A DNA stretch of 64,000 nucleotides from Insolitispirillum peregrinum (GTDB lineage Bacteria > Pseudomonadota > Alphaproteobacteria > Rhodospirillales > Rhodospirillaceae), in NCBI RefSeq assembly GCF_042665255.1, contig NZ_JBHTCD010000001.1. One strand, 5' to 3'. Below, piece after piece: positions 1-9,953 of the stretch; positions within the stretch are counted from its first letter, which is position 1, and each line of letters starts with the position of its first letter. A program made the position numbers and the translations under genes. The notes beneath the pieces are model-generated. The model was not told where the DNA came from and ran no database searches. It saw only the letters and a list, made by a program, of their open reading frames with translations.

Positions 1-1
1 G

Positions 2-571
2 CTGGATGAGCCATTCTCCGGGCTGGACAAGCGCCTGCGCGATCAGGTCCGCGATGAAACCTTGCGCGTTCTGAAGGAAAGCAACGTCTGCACGGTGATG
101 GTTACCCATGACCCTGAAGAAGCCCTGTTGATGGCCGACCGGATTGCCATCATGCAGGCCGGACATGTGGTCCAGATCGGGACACCGACCGAGCTGTATG
201 ACACGCCTGCAACGCCGTTTGTGGCGGCATTCTTTGGCGACATCAACAGCATGGCCGGACAGATCAGCGGCGACCACGTACAGTCGCCTCTCGGGTTGCT
301 GCGGCCCGCAGTGATACCGACCGGCCTCGCAAATGGCAGTCCGGTAGAGGTCGTCATCCGGCCCGAGGCGATCAGCCTGAATCCGGCAGACCCTGATGGT
401 AAAGCCATCGTCCGTGATGCCCGCCCCATTGGCCGTGGAGCACTGGTCGGGCTGGAGTGCAACGGCACTTCCTTCAAGGCGCGCACCTTTGGCGGTCCCC
501 TGCCAGCCATCGGCGCTGCCTGTGGCTTTACCGTCGATCAGGGCCACACACACGCCTTCGCCAAATTCTAA
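2..571 (+). CDS. Fe(3+) ABC transporter ATP-binding protein (5' truncated)
   Basis: This is the C-terminal 189 residues of an ABC ATPase cut by the left window edge. The visible part opens with the end of Walker B and the D-loop (LDEPFSGLD), followed by the H-loop (MVTHD at about residue 35), and ends in a TOBE-like small beta domain containing the typical VVIRPEAISL stretch. That layout matches FbpC/FutC/PotA-type importers. The next gene, on the same strand about 100 bp downstream, is a ferric-iron binding protein, so iron import is the likely role at the inner membrane. The Walker A and signature motifs lie outside the window, and no permease gene is visible. Confidence 0.85.
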   Translation: MDEPFSGLDKRLRDQVRDETLRVLKESNVCTVMVTHDPEEALLMADRIAIMQAGHVVQIGTPTELYDTPATPFVAAFFGDINSMAGQISGDHVQSPLGLLRPAVIPTGLANGSPVEVVIRPEAISLNPADPDGKAIVRDARPIGRGALVGLECNGTSFKARTFGGPLPAIGAACGFTVDQGHTHAFAKF

Positions 572-626
572 ATTTTTCGTAATCTTTCATCTGGAGATCG
601 ACGCTTCGGTGTGATACTCAATGTAG

Positions 627-645
627 GCAAATAAGAATTATTTGC
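627..645. promoter_or_regulatory. Fur-box-like 19-bp palindrome upstream of the iron-binding protein gene
   Basis: The sequence GCAAATAAGAATTATTTGC has perfect 8-bp inverted arms around a 3-bp centre. It lies 27 bp before the start codon at 673. It resembles the Fur box of many proteobacteria (GCAAATGAGAATNATTTGC-like). Repression of the binding-protein gene by an iron-loaded Fur-family regulator is inferred from the match and from the gene's function. Confidence 0.65.
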
Positions 646-672
646 ATAATCAACCCTACAGGAGCCCTCCGT

Positions 673-1713
673 ATGTCTGCTTCCAGCCGCTTTCTGGCCC
701 TGACCGCCTGCTGCTCGCTGCTCGCCCTTGGCAGTGCCCTTGCACCGTCCAGCGCCGATGCCGCCGAGGTCAATGTCTATTCAGGCCGTAAAGACCACCT
801 GATGAAGCCGCTGCTCGACAGCTTCACCGCCAAGACCGGCATCGAGGTCAAGCTGTTGTCGGCCAAGGAAGAACAGTTGCTGGAGCGGCTGGTGCAGGAA
901 GGTGCCGACAGCCCGGCTGATGTGCTGATCACCACCGACGTTGCCCGCTTGCGGCAGGCGCAGGACGCTGGCGTGCTGCAAGCCACCTCGTCCGAGGCCC
1001 TCGCCAAGGCCATTCCGGCCAAGTACCGCGACCCGCAAGGCTATTGGTATGGCCTGTCGGCCCGTGCGCGGGTGATTTTCTACGCCAAGGACCGCGTCAA
1101 GCCTGCCGACCTGTCCACCTACGAAGCTCTCGCTGACAGCAAGTGGAAGGGCAAAATCTGTGTCCGCTCGTCGTCGTCGGTCTATAACCAGTCGCTGCTG
1201 GCCAGCATCATTGCCGCCGATGGCAAGGACAAGGCCAGCAGTTGGGTCAAGGGCATCGTCGGCAACATGGCCCGTGCTCCGCAGGGTGGCGATCGTGACC
1301 AGATTCAGGCGGTGGCCGCAGGCGAATGCGATATCGCCATCGCCAACACCTATTACTACGCCGGAATGATCACCTCGGACAAGGCCGAGGAACGTGACGC
1401 CGCCGCCAAGGTTGCCCTGTTCTGGCCGAACCAGAATGATCGTGGCGCACACGTCAACGTTTCCGGCGCTGGCGTCACCAAGGCCGCCAAGCACAGCGCC
1501 GAGGCCCTGAAGCTGATCGAATTCCTCGCCAGCCCCGAAGCCCAGAAAATCTATGCCGAAGGCAACGGAGAGTTCCCGGTGGTCGAAAGCGTGCCCTCAT
1601 CGGACGTGATCAAGTCGTGGGGAACCTTCAAGGCCGAAAGCATCAACGTCGCCGCCATTGGCGCGCAGGTCCCCGAAGCGGTCAAGCTGTTCGACAAGGA
1701 AGGCTGGCGGTAA
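673..1713 (+). CDS. Fe(3+) ABC transporter periplasmic substrate-binding protein
   Basis: This 346-residue protein has a Sec signal peptide (hydrophobic core about residues 8-24, likely cleavage near ADA-AEV at 30). The mature part is a FutA/FbpA-type class II binding protein: it starts with NVYSGRKD and contains the tandem-tyrosine motif NTYYYAGM that supplies phenolate ligands to ferric iron in this family. It would capture Fe(3+) in the periplasm and pass it to an inner-membrane permease powered by the ATPase encoded just upstream. A good ribosome site (AGGAG, 660-664) sits 8 nt before the ATG, a Fur-like palindrome lies upstream and a rho-independent terminator follows. Substrate is assigned by family resemblance. 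Confidence 0.9.
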   Translation: MSASSRFLALTACCSLLALGSALAPSSADAAEVNVYSGRKDHLMKPLLDSFTAKTGIEVKLLSAKEEQLLERLVQEGADSPADVLITTDVARLRQAQDAGVLQATSSEALAKAIPAKYRDPQGYWYGLSARARVIFYAKDRVKPADLSTYEALADSKWKGKICVRSSSSVYNQSLLASIIAADGKDKASSWVKGIVGNMARAPQGGDRDQIQAVAAGECDIAIANTYYYAGMITSDKAEERDAAAKVALFWPNQNDRGAHVNVSGAGVTKAAKHSAEALKLIEFLASPEAQKIYAEGNGEFPVVESVPSSDVIKSWGTFKAESINVAAIGAQVPEAVKLFDKEGWR

Positions 1714-1721
1714 CGAAGAAT

Positions 1722-1751
1722 GGCCTGCTCCATTCGGGGCAGGCCGTTTTG
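1722..1751 (+). terminator. Rho-independent terminator of the iron-binding protein gene
   Basis: GGCCTGC (1722-1728) pairs perfectly with GCAGGCC (1739-1745) around a 10-nt loop and is followed by GTTTTG. It starts 9 bp after the stop codon. Confidence 0.8.
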
Positions 1752-1765
1752 TCTCCATCACAGGC

Positions 1766-1870
1766 TAGAGCATTTCTCGGTCTCCAAGGATCACGATAAA
1801 TGCTCTAATGACTTGTTATCTAAGCAAATACGTCGTCGCAGATGTGTCCATCTGCTCGGGATTTGCTCTA
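1766..1870 (+). repeat. Dispersed palindromic element, family A, copy 1
   Basis: This 105-bp element matches 47788-47892 end to end without gaps at about 80% identity. It has two palindromic modules. The first is TAGAGCATTT (1766-1775) facing AAATGCTCTA (1798-1807). The second has outer arms GCAAAT (1824-1829) and ATTTGC (1861-1866) around a hairpin GCAGATG/CATCTGC (1838-1855). The design recalls the mosaic intergenic elements of alphaproteobacteria. The second module overlaps the 3' end of thiD and encodes its last 17 residues. Confidence 0.85.
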
Positions 1871-2655
1871 ACCGTATGGGCATGGTTCAGTGGACCATGC
1901 CCATTGCCATATCCCGGTGCCAGTTCAATCGCCCGCCGAACGTAGGCCCGCGCCCGCACAACCGCCTCAACCAGCGGCAGACCCTGCGCCAGACCGCAGG
2001 CAATGGCCGACGCCAGCGTGCAGCCGGTGCCGTGCGTATGGCGGGTCTCCAGCCGGGTATCGGTAAAGCGGTGCAGACTGTCAGCCGTCACCAGCATGTC
2101 GAGCAGGGTATCACCCTCAAGGTGCCCCCCCTTCAGCAGGACAGCCTGCGCGGCCAGCGCCTCAAGGGCGGGCAAGGCGGCCTCCATATCCTGTTCGGTG
2201 GTCAGGGTTTGCCCGATCAGCACCCCGGCCTCGGGAAGGTTGGGGGTGATCACCGTTGCACGGGGCAGCAGCCCGGCTTTCAATGCCTCGACCGCTTCAG
2301 GTTCCAGCAGCGGATGACCGCCCTTTGCCACCATCACCGTATCCAGCACCACTGGCACATCCGGCGCAAAATCGGCCAGAGCCTGCGCCACCGTGGCAAT
2401 GATGGAGCGGGTTGCCAGCATGCCGATCTTGATCGCATCGGCCCCCAGGTCTTCCATCACCACCTGAATTTGCTGGCGGATAAAAGCCTCGGGGACCGGG
2501 TGGACCCCATGAACCCCCAGCGTATTCTGCGCCGTCAGGGCAGTAATCGCCGTCATGGCAAAGCCGCCCAGACAGGTTACCGCCTTGATATCCGCCTGAA
2601 TGCCTGCTCCACCGCCGGAATCCGAACCGGCGATGATCAACACTTTGCCTTTCAT
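1816..2655 (-). CDS. thiD: Hydroxymethylpyrimidine/phosphomethylpyrimidine kinase
   Basis: ThiD phosphorylates HMP and then HMP-P to give HMP-PP, the pyrimidine half of thiamine, in the cytoplasm. The 279-residue protein shows the ribokinase-like N-terminal signature IAGSDSGGGAGIQADIK (about residues 8-24), the ITPNLPEA segment and the C-terminal anion-hole motif THGTGCTLASAIA. It is last in the minus-strand run ftsH-folP-glmM-thiD. Family members usually end shortly after the GHGPLNH segment. Here the last 17 residues (from RANPEQ to the end) are encoded by a copy of a dispersed palindromic repeat, so the tail is probably a recent non-homologous addition. No TPP riboswitch motif is seen upstream. 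Confidence 0.93.
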   Translation of the reverse strand: MKGKVLIIAGSDSGGGAGIQADIKAVTCLGGFAMTAITALTAQNTLGVHGVHPVPEAFIRQQIQVVMEDLGADAIKIGMLATRSIIATVAQALADFAPDVPVVLDTVMVAKGGHPLLEPEAVEALKAGLLPRATVITPNLPEAGVLIGQTLTTEQDMEAALPALEALAAQAVLLKGGHLEGDTLLDMLVTADSLHRFTDTRLETRHTHGTGCTLASAIACGLAQGLPLVEAVVRARAYVRRAIELAPGYGNGHGPLNHAHTVRANPEQMDTSATTYLLR

Positions 2656-2761
2656 GGCGTTATCCCTACACGACAGTTTCTGAAAAAGAATGGGCTACCG
2701 CCCATGCCTGTTTGGGTGCGATGCCCCTAAACCCCCATTTTTTCTTTCAATATCAAATTAA

Positions 2762-2810
2762 TGGGGTCTGGGGCCTCCCGGCCCCAGCGAGGTGTGGAGC
2801 AGTGCTCCAC
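2762..2810 (-). repeat. Dispersed palindromic element, family C, copy 1
   Basis: Read on the minus strand this is hairpin GTGGAGC/GCTCCAC (2794-2810), a short ACCTCGC spacer, then hairpin CTGGGGCC/GGCCCCAG (2768-2787) and a trailing GACCCC. The same order recurs at 31913-31960 and, degraded, at 62411-62451. Its transcript-sense orientation matches glmM, whose stop codon is 40 bp upstream. No thymine run follows, so it is not a classical terminator. Confidence 0.8.
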
Positions 2811-2849
2811 GTCCCTTCCGCCCTATATTTCGCGTCCTGCCGGAGAGAC

Positions 2850-4223
2850 TTATCCCTCGTGCGCCGCTGCCGTCTCGATGGCGGCAACGATGGTGGCCAC
2901 CGCCTTTTCCACCAACGCCTTGTCTTCGCCTTCGGCCATCACCCGCACCAGCGGCTCGGTCCCTGACTTGCGCAGCAGAATCCGGCCCTTGCCGGCAAAA
3001 GCGGCTTCACAATCCAGCACCGCCTGCTTGACCTGAGCATCATCCAGCAGCTGATCCGCCTGCGACTTGTCGCGCAAACGAACATTCTTCAACAGCTGCG
3101 GATAAGGCTCAAAGACGCGCAACAGCTTGCTGGCCGGGCAATCCCGCAGGACCATTTCCCCCAGAACCTGCAAGGCTGCCACCAGACCATCGCCGGTCGT
3201 CGCGTGATCGCCCAGCACGATATGGCCGGACTGCTCCCCACCAAGGTTAAAGCCCGCCTCGCGCATCCGTTCAACCACATAGCGATCACCGACCGCCGTC
3301 CGCTCCAGCGCCAGACCTTCGGCTTTCAGGAAACTTTCCAGCCCCATGTTCGACATCACGGTGGCCACCACCGCGCCGCCTTTCAACAGGCCCTGATCTT
3401 TCCACGACTTGCCGATCAGCCCCAGAACCTGATCGCCATCAATCACCACGCCTTTTTCGTCACACAGCACCAGCCGGTCGGCGTCGCCATCAAGGGCAAT
3501 CCCGATATCGGCCCCGTGCAGCAGGACCGTTTCGCGCAGCAACTGGGTGTACAGCGAGCCACAATCCTTGTTGATGTTCATCCCGTCGGGAGACACACCA
3601 ACCTTGATCACTTCGGCCCCCAGTTCCCACAGAACCTGCGGCGCACTTCTGTAAGCCGCACCGTTGGCGCAATCGATCACCACCTTCAGGCCATCCAGAC
3701 GACGGCCACGCGGGAAGGCCTGCTTGGCAGATTCGATATAGCGGCCGCTGGCGTCATCAATCCGGCGCACCTTGCCCAGCCGCGACGGCGACACGCGCAT
3801 GTCCTCCAGCCCGTTATCCATCAAGGCTTCGAGGGTCAGCTCAACCTCGTCGGACAGCTTGTAGCCATCGGGGCCGAACAGCTTGATGCCGTTGTCCTGA
3901 TAGGGGTTATGCGAAGCGGAAATCATCACCCCCAGATCGGCCCGCAACGAGCGGGTCAGCTTGGCAACCGCCGGGGTAGAAATCGGCCCGAGCAGCGCCA
4001 CATCCATGCCAACCGCCACGAAACCGGCAGTCAGGGCAGGTTCGATCATGTAGCCCGACAGGCGGGTATCCTTGCCGATCACCACCGTATGGCGATGGTC
4101 GCCGCGCTTGAAATAATGCCCGGCGGCCATGCCCAGTTTCAGGGCAATTTCAGCAGTCATCGGATCGGTATTGGCTGTCCCGCGAATACCGTCGGTGCCG
4201 AAATATTTTCTGCCACTCATCAC
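2850..4223 (-). CDS. glmM: Phosphoglucosamine mutase
   Basis: GlmM interconverts glucosamine-6-P and glucosamine-1-P, the step before UDP-GlcNAc synthesis for peptidoglycan and lipid A. The 457-residue protein has all four functional motifs of the phosphohexomutase family: the phosphoserine loop MISASHNP (Ser104), the Mg-binding DGDADR (245-250), the sugar-binding GGEQSGH and the phosphate-binding RKSGTEPLVRVM near the C-terminus. The start could be either of two adjacent ATG codons; the family usually begins M-S/T-x-KYFGTDGIRG, which favours the second (4220). It lies 14 bp downstream of folP, so the two are probably co-transcribed, as in many proteobacteria. Confidence 0.96.
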   Translation of the reverse strand: MMSGRKYFGTDGIRGTANTDPMTAEIALKLGMAAGHYFKRGDHRHTVVIGKDTRLSGYMIEPALTAGFVAVGMDVALLGPISTPAVAKLTRSLRADLGVMISASHNPYQDNGIKLFGPDGYKLSDEVELTLEALMDNGLEDMRVSPSRLGKVRRIDDASGRYIESAKQAFPRGRRLDGLKVVIDCANGAAYRSAPQVLWELGAEVIKVGVSPDGMNINKDCGSLYTQLLRETVLLHGADIGIALDGDADRLVLCDEKGVVIDGDQVLGLIGKSWKDQGLLKGGAVVATVMSNMGLESFLKAEGLALERTAVGDRYVVERMREAGFNLGGEQSGHIVLGDHATTGDGLVAALQVLGEMVLRDCPASKLLRVFEPYPQLLKNVRLRDKSQADQLLDDAQVKQAVLDCEAAFAGKGRILLRKSGTEPLVRVMAEGEDKALVEKAVATIVAAIETAAAHEG

Positions 4224-4237
4224 TCAACCACCCTGCT

Positions 4238-5416
4238 TTAAAAAGACTGATCGTTCCATACGGAGCCATCACCACCAGCGGGACCGCTGCGCGCAATGGC
4301 ATGCCAGATGGTCAACGCCTGCACCGTCTCGGCAACATCATGCACGCGGATCATCTGAACGCCCTGCCCGGCCCCCATCACCGCCGTCGCCAGAGACCCC
4401 GGAACACGTCCCAACGGGGGCTCGCCGCACGACAGGCGGCCAATATACGACTTCCGCGACACGCCAAGCAACTGCGCACACCCAAGCCCGTGATACATCC
4501 CGAGGCGGGCCAGAATTTCGGTATTGTGTTGTACCGATTTGGCAAAACCGATCCCGACGTCTACCGCCAGAGCCTCCCGCGGGATTCCTGCTGCCAGACA
4601 GGCGGCCACCCGGTCAGCCAGCGCATCATAAACATCCAGCGGCGCATAGCGATAGCGCGGCGCATCCTGCATGGTGCGGGGATCGCCGATCATGTGCATC
4701 AGGATCACCGGCACCCCCAGCCGGGCAGCCACCGCCAGACTGTCGGTATCGCCTGTCAAGGCGGTCACATCATTGATGATCCCCGCCCCGGCGGCCACCG
4801 TTGCCTGCATCACCGCCGCGTGGCGAGTGTCAATCGACACCAGAATGCCCCGCTCGGCCAATGCCTGCACCACCGGAACCACCCGCCGGATTTCTTCGTC
4901 CGGCGATACGGCATCCGCGCCCGGACGGGTTGATTCCCCGCCGACGTCGATGATGGTTGCCCCGGCGTCGACCATCGCCAGCGCAGCATCGACCGCCGCT
5001 TGCGGGCCCAGATGACGCCCGCCATCCGAAAAGCTGTCGGGGGTGGCGTTGACAATCCCCATCACATGCGGGCGGCCCTGCGTCCCGTCCATTGCCAACC
5101 CGGCAAAGGGCGGGCAGCGGCTTTCCAGCCCGGCCAGCCGCCGCTTGACCGCCTTATGGACCAGACTGCCCTCGCTGTCGGCCCACGCCAGCAGATCGGA
5201 TCGTCCGGCAATCGTCGAGACCACCCGCTCGCCCGGCAAACGGACCAGCACCTCGAACGCCGGCAGGATGGCCCCGGTTGCGGGCAAGCCCGCCAGCGGA
5301 GCCAGATACAGCGACCGCTCGATGTCTTCGTCTGCCACCAGGCGAGAAAAGCCCCGCACCAAGGCGGGGCTTCTGGTCACTGTGGCGAGGGTTTCCCGAG
5401 CCTCAGCGTCTCGCAT
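4238..5416 (-). CDS. folP: Dihydropteroate synthase with N-terminal extension
   Basis: FolP condenses p-aminobenzoate with the pterin pyrophosphate to give dihydropteroate (folate synthesis; sulfonamide target). The catalytic TIM barrel starts near residue 116 with MGIVNATPDSFSDGG and continues with GATIIDVGGESTRPGA and the C-terminal VSRKSYIG and RVHDV segments. At 392 residues it is about 110 longer than typical bacterial DHPS (about 270-285). The extra N-terminal part, rich in Ala, Leu and Arg, has no motif I recognise. The start lies 2 bp after the ftsH stop, which implies translational coupling. The reading frame and codon use are uniform across the extension, so it is probably real. Confidence 0.93.
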   Translation of the reverse strand: MRDAEARETLATVTRSPALVRGFSRLVADEDIERSLYLAPLAGLPATGAILPAFEVLVRLPGERVVSTIAGRSDLLAWADSEGSLVHKAVKRRLAGLESRCPPFAGLAMDGTQGRPHVMGIVNATPDSFSDGGRHLGPQAAVDAALAMVDAGATIIDVGGESTRPGADAVSPDEEIRRVVPVVQALAERGILVSIDTRHAAVMQATVAAGAGIINDVTALTGDTDSLAVAARLGVPVILMHMIGDPRTMQDAPRYRYAPLDVYDALADRVAACLAAGIPREALAVDVGIGFAKSVQHNTEILARLGMYHGLGCAQLLGVSRKSYIGRLSCGEPPLGRVPGSLATAVMGAGQGVQMIRVHDVAETVQALTIWHAIARSGPAGGDGSVWNDQSF

Positions 5417-5418
5417 GC

Positions 5419-7341
<1,923 letters not shown>

Positions 7342-7366
7342 GGCGCTGCCCTTTCTTTTTTTACTT

Positions 7367-7399
7367 TTCCCGTCTCCGTCACCGTGACGAAAGCGGGAA
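7367..7399 (-). other. Intercistronic hairpin between tilS and ftsH
   Basis: Nested inverted repeats TTCCCG...CGGGAA (7367-7372 / 7394-7399) and GTCAC...GTGAC (7378-7382 / 7384-7388) form a long imperfect stem in the leader of ftsH. On the minus strand it is followed by an A-rich rather than T-rich tract, so it is more likely an mRNA processing or stability element than a terminator. Confidence 0.4.
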
Positions 7400-7420
7400 G
7401 GTTCCCCTATGCCTCAGGTG

Positions 7421-8806
7421 TTAGATAATCCTGCCACGGCGTGCCGCAAGTCGAAAACCGACAAAGGCCATCGTCCGCCGGGGTTGAAAGCGTAACAGGC
7501 GCACCAGTGCCCCCATGCCGCTCACATCATGCGACCGCCACCCCAAGGCCGGGATCGCCAGCAGACGTTTGCCTTCATATAGGGCTGGCAAGCCGGGCCG
7601 CGCTATCCCCGGAATGGCACACCACGCAGATTTTTCATCCTTATCGAGAACATCAGGATCTCGTACACCATCTTTCAAGCTCGGCAAGGGCGAAAAAACA
7701 CGTCCGACAGTGATTTCCCAGGCGCGCAGACGACAGGCTTCGGCAAACCCGGCATCCAGCGCAATCCGAAAACGACCATCCCACTCTATAGCATCCCCGT
7801 TCAAGGGAAGGCATTGAAAGTCAGGGACCCGTGCCTCTCTGGCAATGAGAATTGTCGTTGCCGTGGCGGAAAGAACACACCCGTGCAGGCTTTGCCGGTG
7901 TTCGCCCTGCCCTTGCGCCAACAGCGTATCATACAACCGCTCCAGACGATCGGCGCGCGGGCCATAGTCCTGCCCGCCCACGGTGGTCAGAACTGCCGCC
8001 AGCACCCGCAGGGCAATTTCTTCCTCTTGTGCCAGCACTCCGGCCCGACAAACTTCAGCCCATCCCCAACGGTCCAGCCGCACGTACCGCGCCAGACAGG
8101 CGGCAACATCCCGCTCGATCAGCGTGCGGACACGGGCCAACCGCTGTGCCGTTTCGGCCAGCCGGGCAGACGACATCCCCCGCGCTGCCAGCTCCGGCGA
8201 CAAGGATCGCCACTGCACACGGGCAAAGGAAGGGTTCTGGTTGCTGGGGTCTTCGATCCAGCTCACCCCCTGCCCGCTCAACCAGTCGCGCAACGCCTGC
8301 CGCGATACCGCCAGCAAAGGCCGCAGGATGCGCACATCCGGGCGACAGGAAACTTCGGCCATCCCCGACAGGCCAACCGCCCCGCTGCCCCGCGCCAGAC
8401 GCAGCAACACCGTTTCGGCCTGATCGTCCTGATGATGGGCAACAACAAGGTGCAGGCAGCCCGCAGACACACACCAGTCATTGAGCAGGCGATAGCGCAC
8501 GGCCCGCGCTTCATTCTGGATGTCGCCCCCGGACCATGGCAGGTGGTTGGTGAGGATGTGGTGCTCGATCCCCCGCGTCGACAGCAGATCGTGGACAGCC
8601 TGAGCCTCGATGGCCGCCTGTGGCCGCAAGCCGTGGTCAACGGTCAGGGCCACCAGATGCCCCTGCCGATGGCGAACCCAGTCGGCCAGCAACAGCGTCA
8701 AGGCCAGACTGTCACTGCCGCCCGACACCGCGACAGCAAAAAGCGGCTGATCCTCGAAAGGACCAAGCCGCTCCATGGTTGCCGCAAAGACGGCAGGGAT
8801 ATCCAT
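7421..8806 (-). CDS. tilS: tRNA(Ile)-lysidine synthase
   Basis: TilS attaches lysine to C34 of the CAU-anticodon tRNA-Ile, changing its reading from AUG to AUA. The 461-residue protein opens with the PP-loop ATP pyrophosphatase motif SGGSDS (28-33) and continues with the family segments VDHGLR and HHQDDQAETVLLRLARG. The C-terminal substrate-binding part is divergent, as usual. It lies 12 bp downstream of cpoB and upstream of ftsH, the standard pal-cpoB-tilS-ftsH order of alphaproteobacteria. Confidence 0.94.
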   Translation of the reverse strand: MDIPAVFAATMERLGPFEDQPLFAVAVSGGSDSLALTLLLADWVRHRQGHLVALTVDHGLRPQAAIEAQAVHDLLSTRGIEHHILTNHLPWSGGDIQNEARAVRYRLLNDWCVSAGCLHLVVAHHQDDQAETVLLRLARGSGAVGLSGMAEVSCRPDVRILRPLLAVSRQALRDWLSGQGVSWIEDPSNQNPSFARVQWRSLSPELAARGMSSARLAETAQRLARVRTLIERDVAACLARYVRLDRWGWAEVCRAGVLAQEEEIALRVLAAVLTTVGGQDYGPRADRLERLYDTLLAQGQGEHRQSLHGCVLSATATTILIAREARVPDFQCLPLNGDAIEWDGRFRIALDAGFAEACRLRAWEITVGRVFSPLPSLKDGVRDPDVLDKDEKSAWCAIPGIARPGLPALYEGKRLLAIPALGWRSHDVSGMGALVRLLRFQPRRTMAFVGFRLAARRGRII

Positions 8807-8818
8807 CGCATCCGTCCG

Positions 8819-9718
8819 TTACGAGCAGCGCAGCCGGTCTTTCTCGGCCTGGGCCCGACGCTTCAGCACATCGGAAGCCTGCGGATATTCGGTCGCCAGC
8901 TTGGAGAACGCCGCGCAGGCCTGCTTGGTCTGCCCCAGCTGCGAAGCGGTCATCCCCAGCTTCAGCAGATTGTCGGCCGCCTTGGCACTGCTGGGATAAT
9001 TCTTGTAGCCATCGAGGAAAGCCACCGCCGCCTGTTTGTAATCAGCCCGCGCATAATAGGTTTCCCCCAGCCAGTACTGGGCGTTACCGGTCAGCTCATG
9101 CCCCGGATTCTGCGCGATGAAGGCCTTCAGGGCCGTCTCGGCACCGGCGTAATCATTTTTACGCAGCAGGCCAAAGGCATAGTTGTACTGATCCGCTACC
9201 GAACCAGCGGGCAAGGCCGCGCTTTTGCCACCTGCAGCCGCCGGAGGTGCCGCCGCGGCAGCTCCATCCTTGCCCATATAGCCCAGAACGCCCGCCTGTG
9301 CTCCACCAGCCTGCGCTCCGGCCTGCGCAGACTTGCCATTTGCCTGCGCCGCCGGAGCAGACGCCTGAGCCGCGGGGGGAGCCGCCGACTGCTGCGCAGC
9401 CGCTCCCTGTTCCAGCTGCTTGAAACGGAAATCCATGTCACCCATCAACTGGTCAAGGCGCTGGGTGAGCTGTTTGTTTTTAAACTGGGCTTCTTCGACC
9501 CGACCGGTCAGTTCCTGCACCAGACGCTCCAGCTCGGCGATCCGGTTCTGCTGATCAACCAGCAGGTTGGACTGAATGGTGTTTGATTGCTGGGCATGGG
9601 CAGGACCAGATGCCAGAACCGTCAGCGCACAACTGGCCAGCATGGCGGCGCGCACGGAACGCAGGACGCCCCGGAAACGGTGTCGCAAAAATACGGCGGA
9701 TGCAGTCTGAGCCATCAC
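8819..9718 (-). CDS. cpoB: Tol-Pal system coordinator CpoB (YbgF)
   Basis: CpoB is a periplasmic TPR protein that couples Tol-Pal with peptidoglycan synthesis at the division septum. The 299-residue protein has a long N-terminal signal (likely cleavage after GPAHA at 42), a coiled-coil trimerisation segment (about 46-95), a low-complexity Ala/Gln/Gly linker (about 95-175) and a C-terminal block of TPR-like repeats beginning DQYNYAFGLLRKNDYAGAETAL. It lies downstream of pal on the minus strand and directly upstream of tilS. The Ala-rich linker is longer than in the E. coli protein but similar to that of other alphaproteobacteria. Confidence 0.92.
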   Translation of the reverse strand: MMAQTASAVFLRHRFRGVLRSVRAAMLASCALTVLASGPAHAQQSNTIQSNLLVDQQNRIAELERLVQELTGRVEEAQFKNKQLTQRLDQLMGDMDFRFKQLEQGAAAQQSAAPPAAQASAPAAQANGKSAQAGAQAGGAQAGVLGYMGKDGAAAAAPPAAAGGKSAALPAGSVADQYNYAFGLLRKNDYAGAETALKAFIAQNPGHELTGNAQYWLGETYYARADYKQAAVAFLDGYKNYPSSAKAADNLLKLGMTASQLGQTKQACAAFSKLATEYPQASDVLKRRAQAEKDRLRCS

Positions 9719-9848
9719 CTTGCCCTTAAACGTTCACGTCGAATTGCATGTATGTCCTGACGCCCCTGCAGCGGCTTCAGGGCGTCGATGTGCGTACCTT
9801 AAAGCAATTTCCGGACAGATGGAAACGCCCAAGGAATTCGGGTACCCG

Positions 9849-9890
9849 AAAAAAACCCGCGCAGCCTTGCCGGAATTGACTCCGACAAGG
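9849..9890 (-). terminator. Probable terminator downstream of pal
   Basis: On the minus strand a 10-bp stem (9881-9890 with 9865-9874, one G-T pair, 6-nt loop) is followed 9 nt later by seven thymines (9849-9855). It lies in the 235-bp gap between pal and cpoB, 64 bp past the pal stop. The distance from stem to T-run is unusual, so it may act only partly as a terminator. Confidence 0.5.
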
Positions 9891-9953
9891 AAACTGCACG
9901 GGCTTTCTCTTAACGCTGCACGGTCAGGCACCGATTACCCGGCACCGCTGCAT

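Noticed and set aside
2656..2761. Possible TPP riboswitch before thiD
   Set aside because: The conserved TPP core sequences were not found.
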